Shown here: piece after piece, positions 59,153-64,000 of the stretch
Layout of the letters: each line of letters begins with the position of its first letter
Numbering within the stretch: the first letter of the stretch is position 1
From: an uncultured Collinsella sp.
Lineage (GTDB): Bacteria; Actinomycetota; Coriobacteriia; Coriobacteriales; Coriobacteriaceae
Reading direction: 5' to 3'
Assembly (NCBI GenBank): GCA_902493145.1
Contig: CABUOA010000004.1
Location: 19,872 to 83,871, forward strand
DNA: 64,000 nucleotides
Position numbers and translations under genes: made by a program
The notes under the pieces: generated by a model
Database searches by the model: none
What the model was told of the DNA's origin: nothing
The model's input: only the letters and a program-made list of their open reading frames with translations

Positions 59153-59173
59153 GTTATCGGTTATATAGATAAC
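59153..59173. promoter_or_regulatory. LysR-type binding site
   Basis: GTTATC-N9-GATAAC dyad (59153-59158 and 59168-59173), centred about 66 bases upstream of the predicted metY start and abutting the lysR gene: the usual recognition-site position for a divergently encoded LysR activator that also represses itself. Confidence 0.65.
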
Positions 59174-59192
59174 ACTCGAAAGGATGGCGCCG

Positions 59193-60095
59193 ATGACCCT
59201 CCAGCAGCTTCGTTTCCTGATCGCCGTAGCAGAGTCCGGCTCAATCAATGCCGCAGCTCAGCGCCTCTATACCGCTCAGTCCAGCATCTCAAACGCCGTC
59301 AAAAGCCTGGAACAGGAGCTCCACCTGGAGATCTTTACGCGCTCCAGCCGCGGCGTCACGCTCACCAACGACGGCACCGAGCTTTTGGGCTATGCGCGCC
59401 AGGTCGTAGAGCAGGCCGATATGCTCGAGGCGCGCTACGAGGACGGCGGCACCCCGCAAGCCCGCCTCGCCATTTCCGCCCAGCACTACGCCTTTTCGGT
59501 CGAGGCCTTTGTCAACGTGGTCGAGCGCTGCCGCGACAGCAAGTTCGAGTTCATCATGCGCGAGACTACCACATCGCAGATCATCGATGACGTCCGCGCG
59601 TTTCGCAGCGACATCGGCATCCTGTATCTGGACGACTTTAACGCCCGTGTTCTGCAGAAGGCTTTTGCCGATGCGCGCGCGAGCTTCCATCCCCTATTCG
59701 ACGCGACGGTCCACGTCTTCGTTAGCGAGCGCCACCCGCTTGCCCGCCGCCCGCAGCTGTCCCTTGCCGACCTCACACCCTATACGCGCTACAGCTTTGA
59801 GCAGGGAACCTCAAACTCCTTCTATTACGCCGAGGAACCTTTTAGCTATATCCCTTGCGACCGCAACATACGAATCTCGGACCGCGGAACACTTACTAAC
59901 TTACTTATCACGTCGAACGGTTACACCCTGTCGACCGGTGTCCTCTCCAATGAAATGCAATGGGGTATGGCATCGATCCCGTTAGCAGACGCCCCAACGA
60001 TGCACGTAGGCTATATCATGCACGACGAGCGCAAGCCCTCTCCCCTCTTGCAGCAATACCTCGACGAGCTCAACCGCATCATCCATGCCAACTAA
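59193..60095 (+). CDS. LysR family regulator (probable metY activator)
   Basis: A 300-residue LysR protein. The winged HTH is clear (LRFLIAVAESGSINAAAQRL, AQSSISNAVKSLEQELHLEI), followed by the effector-binding domain (~90-295). CysB- or MetR-like sensing of a sulfur metabolite is likely from its position next to metY, with the LysR dyad in the shared promoter. ATG 59193 has AAAGGA eight bases upstream; the ATG at 59184 is too near the SD. Confidence 0.85.
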   Translation: MTLQQLRFLIAVAESGSINAAAQRLYTAQSSISNAVKSLEQELHLEIFTRSSRGVTLTNDGTELLGYARQVVEQADMLEARYEDGGTPQARLAISAQHYAFSVEAFVNVVERCRDSKFEFIMRETTTSQIIDDVRAFRSDIGILYLDDFNARVLQKAFADARASFHPLFDATVHVFVSERHPLARRPQLSLADLTPYTRYSFEQGTSNSFYYAEEPFSYIPCDRNIRISDRGTLTNLLITSNGYTLSTGVLSNEMQWGMASIPLADAPTMHVGYIMHDERKPSPLLQQYLDELNRIIHAN

Positions 60096-60194
60096 CTGTC
60101 GGAAGACGGGATAGAAATCGTAGATTGCTAGCCCCCGGCGGGCATGGCGCTACAATGGTCACTCACACGAAACGTACCCAACGAAAGGAAGCCC

Positions 60195-60680
60195 GTGAAG
60201 GTCATCATCTATACCGACGGCTCGGCCCGATCAAATCCGGGACGCGGCGGCTACGGCGCCGTGCTCAAATACACCAACCCCGCCGGCAAGACCTTCACCT
60301 CCGAGCTTTCGCGCGGTTACGCCAAGACCACCAACAACCGCATGGAGCTCATGGCGGTCATCGTGGCGCTCGAGGCACTTAACCGCCCCTGCGAGGTCGA
60401 GGTCCATTCCGATTCGCAGTACGTCGTTAACGCCTTCAACAAACACTGGATTGACGGCTGGAAAAAACGAGGCTGGAGGACCGCCAACAAGCAGCCTGTC
60501 AAGAACCGCGATCTGTGGGAGCGCCTGCTCACCGCAAAGAGCAAACACAAAGTGGAGTTCATCTGGGTTAAGGGCCACGCCGGCCATGAGCTCAATGAGC
60601 GCTGCGACGAGCTTGCCACCACGGCGGCCGACGGCAGCAACCTCGATATCGACGCCGGCTTTAACGAGAGCGACCTGTAA
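60195..60680 (+). CDS. rnhA: Ribonuclease HI
   Basis: A 161-residue RNase HI. The catalytic carboxylates are in [17 protein letters not shown] (Asp), [10 protein letters not shown] (Glu), VHSDSQYV (Asp) and NERCDELA (Asp), with HAGHELN the flexible-loop histidine. It cuts RNA in RNA:DNA hybrids. GTG 60195 has AAGGA upstream and matches the family start; longer in-frame starts are not plausible. Confidence 0.93.
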   Translation: MKVIIYTDGSARSNPGRGGYGAVLKYTNPAGKTFTSELSRGYAKTTNNRMELMAVIVALEALNRPCEVEVHSDSQYVVNAFNKHWIDGWKKRGWRTANKQPVKNRDLWERLLTAKSKHKVEFIWVKGHAGHELNERCDELATTAADGSNLDIDAGFNESDL

Positions 60681-60753
60681 CGGCGTTTTCGCACGCTTTT
60701 GTGTCCTCCCGCGCTACACTCGTCCTGTAAGCCAAACAACGCAAGGGGGACAC

Positions 60754-61860
60754 ATGTTGCGTATCGCAACCATCGGCACTTCCATGATTACCGACGACTT
60801 TATCCAGGTCGTCAACGCCAACGACCAAGCCGCGTTTGTGGGCACGCTTTCACGCGACGCCAATCGCGGTACTGCCTTTACCGCCGAGCGCGGTGGTGAG
60901 CGAAACTTTACGTCACTCGATGAGCTTGCGGTAGCCGCCGACGTCGACGCCGTCTATATCGGCAGCCCTAACGCACTTCACTACGAGCAGGCCCTTGCCT
61001 GCATCGCCGGTGGCAAGCACGTCATCGTCGAGAAACCCTTCTGCGCCACCGAAGCGCAGGCGCTGGAAGTCTTCCGCGCTGCCGAGGCAGCAGGTGTCGT
61101 GGCCCTCGAAGCCATGCGTCCCCTCCACGATCCCGCCTTCCACGCCATCGAGGACGCCCTGGGCGAGATCGCCCCCATCCGCCGCGCCTCATTGCGCTTT
61201 GGCAAGTATTCCTCGCGCTACAACGAGATTCTCGCGGGACGCGCCACCAATATCTTCGACTGCAATATGGCATCGGGTTCCCTCATGGACATTGGCGTCT
61301 ACGCCGTCGAGCCCATGGTCGAGATTTTCGGCATGCCCTCCGGCCTTACGAGCATGACTACTCTGCTCGACCCCACCACGCGACAGCTCACGCACGGCCC
61401 CATCGACGGCTGCGGTTCCATCCTCGCCAGCTATGGCGGAGGCCGCATCTCCGTCGAGCTCGCGCACTCCAAAATTACGAATGACCTACTGCCCTCGCAG
61501 ATCGAAGGCGAGCGTGGCACTATCCAGATTGACCATCTGTCAACGCCCCGCAACGTCCGCATCGACTATCGCGGCGACGTCGTACGCGGCTCGGCGACCG
61601 AGGCGCCGCGCGAACAGGGCGACAACGGCCGCGTGCTCGACCTGCCCAAATCGAGCAACACCATGGAATACGAACTCACAGACTTTATCACCGCCATCGG
61701 CGGCATCGATAACGTCAAGGAAGAGATTTGGGAGACCCCGGCGGGACGCCACGAGCTTGGCCACTACCGCGATGTCACGCTCGTCTCACTACGCATCATG
61801 GATGCCGTGCGTCAGCAGGCTGGCATAACCTTCCCGGCCGACGCAGGCAAGCAGGCATAG
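60754..61860 (+). CDS. Gfo/Idh/MocA family oxidoreductase
   Basis: A 368-residue NAD(P)-dependent oxidoreductase. RIATIGTSMITDDFIQVV is the start of the dinucleotide fold (GTS rather than GxG), YIGSPNALHYEQAL follows, HVIVEKPFCAT is the EKP motif, and MDIGVYAVEPMV the substrate helix. Substrate unknown. ATG 60754 has AAGGGGG upstream. The acylphosphatase gene starts two bases after its stop, indicating co-translation. Confidence 0.85.
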   Translation: MLRIATIGTSMITDDFIQVVNANDQAAFVGTLSRDANRGTAFTAERGGERNFTSLDELAVAADVDAVYIGSPNALHYEQALACIAGGKHVIVEKPFCATEAQALEVFRAAEAAGVVALEAMRPLHDPAFHAIEDALGEIAPIRRASLRFGKYSSRYNEILAGRATNIFDCNMASGSLMDIGVYAVEPMVEIFGMPSGLTSMTTLLDPTTRQLTHGPIDGCGSILASYGGGRISVELAHSKITNDLLPSQIEGERGTIQIDHLSTPRNVRIDYRGDVVRGSATEAPREQGDNGRVLDLPKSSNTMEYELTDFITAIGGIDNVKEEIWETPAGRHELGHYRDVTLVSLRIMDAVRQQAGITFPADAGKQA

Positions 61861-61862
61861 CG

Positions 61863-62273
61863 ATGGGCCTCTTCGATACGTTCTTCTCCAGCGTCACCGG
61901 CGGCAGTCGAGAGCCTCAAAAACCGTCAAACGTCGAGCTCGAGCTGCGCCGCAGGCTTACCGTGCTTGCAAGCGACGAGGCCACTCAAGACACTCCCCTG
62001 CGTTATTTCCTGCGCTGGGCGGGGCAAGTCCAAGGCGTTGGTTTTCGCTTTACCAACACCAACCTCGCGCAGGCACGCGCACTCACCGGCTGGGTGCGTA
62101 ACATGGAAGACGGCTCAGTCGAGATGGAGATACAGGGAGCTCCGGCAGACATCCTATCTCATCTCGAGGCACTTCATGCCTCCTACGAGCGCATGGGAAC
62201 GCGTTTTCGCCTTGTAGATGCCCAGGCCCGAGCCCCACTTGCCAATGAAGACGGTTTCAGTCCTCATTATTAG
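61863..62273 (+). CDS. Acylphosphatase domain protein
   Basis: A 136-residue protein. Residues ~50-130 form an acylphosphatase: GQVQGVGFRFTNTNLAQA carries the phosphate-binding Arg, GWVRNMEDGSVEMEIQG the catalytic Asn. The first ~45 residues are an extension not found in normal ~90-residue acylphosphatases. It would hydrolyse acyl phosphates in the cytoplasm. It starts two bases after the oxidoreductase stop, so it depends on that gene's translation. Confidence 0.85.
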   Translation: MGLFDTFFSSVTGGSREPQKPSNVELELRRRLTVLASDEATQDTPLRYFLRWAGQVQGVGFRFTNTNLAQARALTGWVRNMEDGSVEMEIQGAPADILSHLEALHASYERMGTRFRLVDAQARAPLANEDGFSPHY

Positions 62274-62334
62274 TATTGTGTGCTAAATACGGTATCATTT
62301 ACCTACGACCGTTGATAGAAAAGAGGCGAGGCGC

Positions 62335-62715
62335 ATGGCGGTGCAAAGAAGGAATACCAAGCAGCGAAAGCTGGTTCTTGACGCCGTGCGCCAAAGCTAC
62401 AACCATCCCACCGCCGACGAAATCTACAACGTCGTGCGCGCGCAGGATGACAAAATCAGCCGCGGTACGGTCTACCGCAACCTCAATCTCTTGGCCGACG
62501 CCGGCGAGATCCTCTCCATCAAGACGCCGGGCGGCAGCCGCTTCGATCGCACGATCGAGCCGCACGCACATATCATCTGCACCTCATGCAGCCGCGTCAT
62601 CGACGTACCGCTCCCCTTCGACGCCCAGCTCGACGCCAAAGCGTCCGAGCAAATCGGCTGGCACGTCACGTCGCACTACACCATCTTCGAGGGTCTCTGC
62701 CCCGACTGCCGGTAG
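62335..62715 (+). CDS. Fur family regulator
   Basis: A 126-residue Fur/PerR-type metalloregulator. NTKQRKLVLDAVRQSYNHPT and ISRGTVYRNLNLLADAGEIL make the winged helix; HAHIICTSC and LCPDC give the two CxxC structural zinc pairs. The regulatory-site residues look PerR-like (H in EPHAHIIC), but Fur or Zur cannot be excluded. ATG 62335 follows GAGGCGAGG. Its TAG stop lies in the end of a palindromic element. Confidence 0.88.
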   Translation: MAVQRRNTKQRKLVLDAVRQSYNHPTADEIYNVVRAQDDKISRGTVYRNLNLLADAGEILSIKTPGGSRFDRTIEPHAHIICTSCSRVIDVPLPFDAQLDAKASEQIGWHVTSHYTIFEGLCPDCR

Positions 62716-62796
62716 ATGTTTGGAACATGCCTTAAAATCCACCTTTCCGCACTTTGCAGCAAAAAGTAGATTCCTAGACATGTCCCAAATGTCTAC
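62712..62796. repeat. 85-bp palindromic element between convergent genes
   Basis: Arms GTAGATGTTTGGAACATG (62712-62729) and CATGTCCCAAATGTCTAC (62779-62796) pair at 15 of 18 positions, with further pairing inside (AATCCAC/GTAGATT). Both neighbouring genes, fur (+) and the HAD gene (-), take their TAG stop codons from the GTAGA at each end of the element. Confidence 0.65.
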
Positions 62797-63590
62797 TCAG
62801 CAAGTAGACGACGCAGCTCTTCTTCGACCGTGCGCACGTAGCGGACGCGGTCGTTAATGCCACGCATAGAGGGGTTGCAGCTCTCCATCAGATAGGGATG
62901 GCCCACGACGTTGAGCATGTCGCGATCGTTCTCATTGTCGCCAAACGCCATCATCTCATCGGGCGAAATACCCAGGGCACGACCGTAATCGGCAAGCGCG
63001 GAGCCCTTGCCCGAACCGAAACCGATAAAGTCCGTCCATTCGGTTCCCGACGTCATCACGTCAACACGGTCGCTAAAGAGGCGCTCAAAATACTCCAGGG
63101 CCGCCGGCTGATCCACCTCGGGCGTCTGGAAGGCAATCTTAATGACGTCCTCGTCGATGTCCTCGGGGCGGGCGACCACCGCCACATCGCAGTGGACCTC
63201 ATAGCGCAAATGATCGACGAACGCATCGTTGCCGCTCATGGTGTAGAGGTGTCCCTCGCACGAAAGGGTCACGTCGGCATGGGGGTACGCAACCACGGCA
63301 TTCGCGATATCCATGGCCAGGCCACGCTCCATAGAACGCTTGACAACGGCACGTCCCTCGCTCATCACCAGGGCTCCGTTTTCACATACATAGGCGAGCT
63401 CATCGGCCACCGGGGCAAACAGATAGCGCAAGCTCGCATATTGACGGCCGCTCGCCGGCATAAACACGATACCGCGACGATGCAGCTCATCGATGAGCTC
63501 AAAGGCCTCGGAACGCGGCTCGCGCTCCCCCGGATGCAGCAACGTGCCGTCCAAATCGCATGCAATCAGCTTGATTCCTTCAAGACCCAT
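62793..63590 (-). CDS. Cof-type HAD-IIB phosphatase
   Basis: A 265-residue HAD phosphatase. LIACDLDGTLLHPGE is motif I, FMPASGRQYASL motif II, and MMAFGDNENDRDMLNVVG motif IV; a large IIB cap lies between. Substrates of these enzymes are sugar phosphates, FMN or PLP. ATG 63590 with GGGGGAG just upstream is preferred; a GTG lies at 63602. The stop codon is within the palindromic element. Confidence 0.88.
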   Translation of the reverse strand: MGLEGIKLIACDLDGTLLHPGEREPRSEAFELIDELHRRGIVFMPASGRQYASLRYLFAPVADELAYVCENGALVMSEGRAVVKRSMERGLAMDIANAVVAYPHADVTLSCEGHLYTMSGNDAFVDHLRYEVHCDVAVVARPEDIDEDVIKIAFQTPEVDQPAALEYFERLFSDRVDVMTSGTEWTDFIGFGSGKGSALADYGRALGISPDEMMAFGDNENDRDMLNVVGHPYLMESCNPSMRGINDRVRYVRTVEEELRRLLAE

Positions 63591-63619
63591 ATGCTCCCCC
63601 ACAGCATCTCATCAACAGA

Positions 63620-63658
63620 AAGGCGGACTTTGAATAGTTGTCTCTCAAAGTCCGCCTT
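63620..63658. terminator. Intrinsic terminator
   Basis: Perfect 14-bp stem AAGGCGGACTTTGA (63620-63633) with TCAAAGTCCGCCTT (63645-63658), 11-base loop. On the leftward strand it ends the UreE-like gene. Confidence 0.88.
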
Positions 63659-63671
63659 ACTTATACGCACG

Positions 63672-64000
63672 TTAACCGCGCGCCTTCTTTACGATCGTAA
63701 AGTCTGGTGCCATACTCACAACGGCATCCGCCGCACTCGACGCAAAGCGCCGGTCCGAATCGAGTTCACGGGTAACCGTCGAGAGCCGAACGCCCTCGAC
63801 GCCCCGGAGCATGCGGCCCAAAACAGGCTGCACCGGCGTATACATGCGCACGGTATACTCGTCCGAATCGCCTCGAAAAAGCGGCGCATGCATGTTGCCG
63901 ATCTCCCAGCACGCATGCGCGAGCGCAATCGGGTCCATGCGGTCAACTTCGACCAAATAAACCTCGGCGCTGCGCAGGCGCACGACAACCGCCACGGGCA
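63672..64000 (-). CDS. UreE-like protein, C-terminal part (partial)
   Basis: About 109 codons are visible and the frame continues beyond the right edge. RMDPIALAHACWEIGNMHAPLF matches the conserved core of the urease accessory protein UreE C-terminal domain (DP..LA....LGN.H.P), followed by VQPVLGRMLRGVEGVRL. UreE carries nickel to urease. The His-rich metal tail of some UreE proteins is absent. Urease genes would be expected just outside the window if the call is right. Confidence 0.6.
   Translation of the reverse strand, partial: PVAVVVRLRSAEVYLVEVDRMDPIALAHACWEIGNMHAPLFRGDSDEYTVRMYTPVQPVLGRMLRGVEGVRLSTVTRELDSDRRFASSAADAVVSMAPDFTIVKKARG

Noticed and set aside
1..64000. CRISPR arrays, rRNA and tRNA genes
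   Set aside because: No regularly spaced repeats, no rRNA-like stretches and no convincing tRNA cloverleaf or GTTCRAnTC loop were seen on either strand by reading.

Overview
This 64 kb window is bacterial, GC-rich and gene-dense. Gene content points to the Coriobacteriia (Actinomycetota), most likely Collinsella: a fermentative L-lactate dehydrogenase, an frl-type Amadori-product operon, an acetylase-type lysine pathway, a D-Asp ligase/racemase-like pair, many GTG/TTG starts with strong Shine-Dalgarno (SD) sequences, and no respiratory genes. The genus is inferred from style and content; no rRNA or tRNA is present to confirm it.

Layout. 0-3 kb: Asp/Glu racemase family protein and ATP-grasp ligase (probable peptidoglycan cross-bridge pair), then a MOSC protein. 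3.3-9.4 kb: secreted coiled-coil cell-wall protein, membrane Ser/Thr kinase, Cro-like regulator, lipoprotein with a sequestered SD, higBA toxin-antitoxin, M20 deacylase. 9.5-13.6 kb: lysine riboswitch followed by an in-frame lysA-dapA fusion, dapB and dapH; with the M20 enzyme and perhaps the aminotransferase at 17.2 kb this gives most of the N-acetyl route to lysine. 13.7-25 kb: NdpA-like nucleoid protein, Mbeg1-like hydrolase, ldh, aminotransferase, NAD synthetase, two unrecognised proteins, EttA. 25-28.5 kb: sdpI/sdpR, a 28-codon hydrophobic peptide gene with type I toxin architecture, tcdA, tatD and a MITE-like element. 28.5-35.3 kb: a six-gene frl (fructoselysine-type) operon and its GntR regulator. 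35.4-38 kb: two HAD phosphatases and deoC. 38-41.6 kb: a small island (unknown protein, ClpP-like protease, VirD4/TraG-like ATPase) bounded by two diverged copies of the pgi 3' end plus its terminator. 41.6-46.2 kb: pgi, an orphan dehydrogenase-like domain, SOS-controlled Y-family polymerase with YolD. 46.2-51.3 kb: copper-type HMA protein, DUF3793-flavodoxin, polar amino-acid ABC transporter. 51.3-57.3 kb: endonuclease IV, oxidoreductases, small membrane and secreted proteins. 57.6-60.1 kb: metY with a short-peptide leader and its divergent LysR regulator. 60.2-64 kb: RNase HI, oxidoreductase, acylphosphatase, Fur-family regulator, HAD phosphatase, UreE-like C-terminus running off the edge.

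The most unusual material is non-coding. It includes the toxin-like locus at 26.25-26.54 kb (5'/3' mRNA complementarity plus a convergent antisense promoter), several unrelated palindromic elements between genes (23.2, 28.2, 52.2, 53.4 and 62.7 kb), a dispersed GGGnCAGGTT-type motif, the metY leader-peptide region, and the duplicated pgi 3' end. Many promoter-operator units can be read directly: LexA box, CsoR-like box, DtxR-like box, LysR dyad, GntR dyad.
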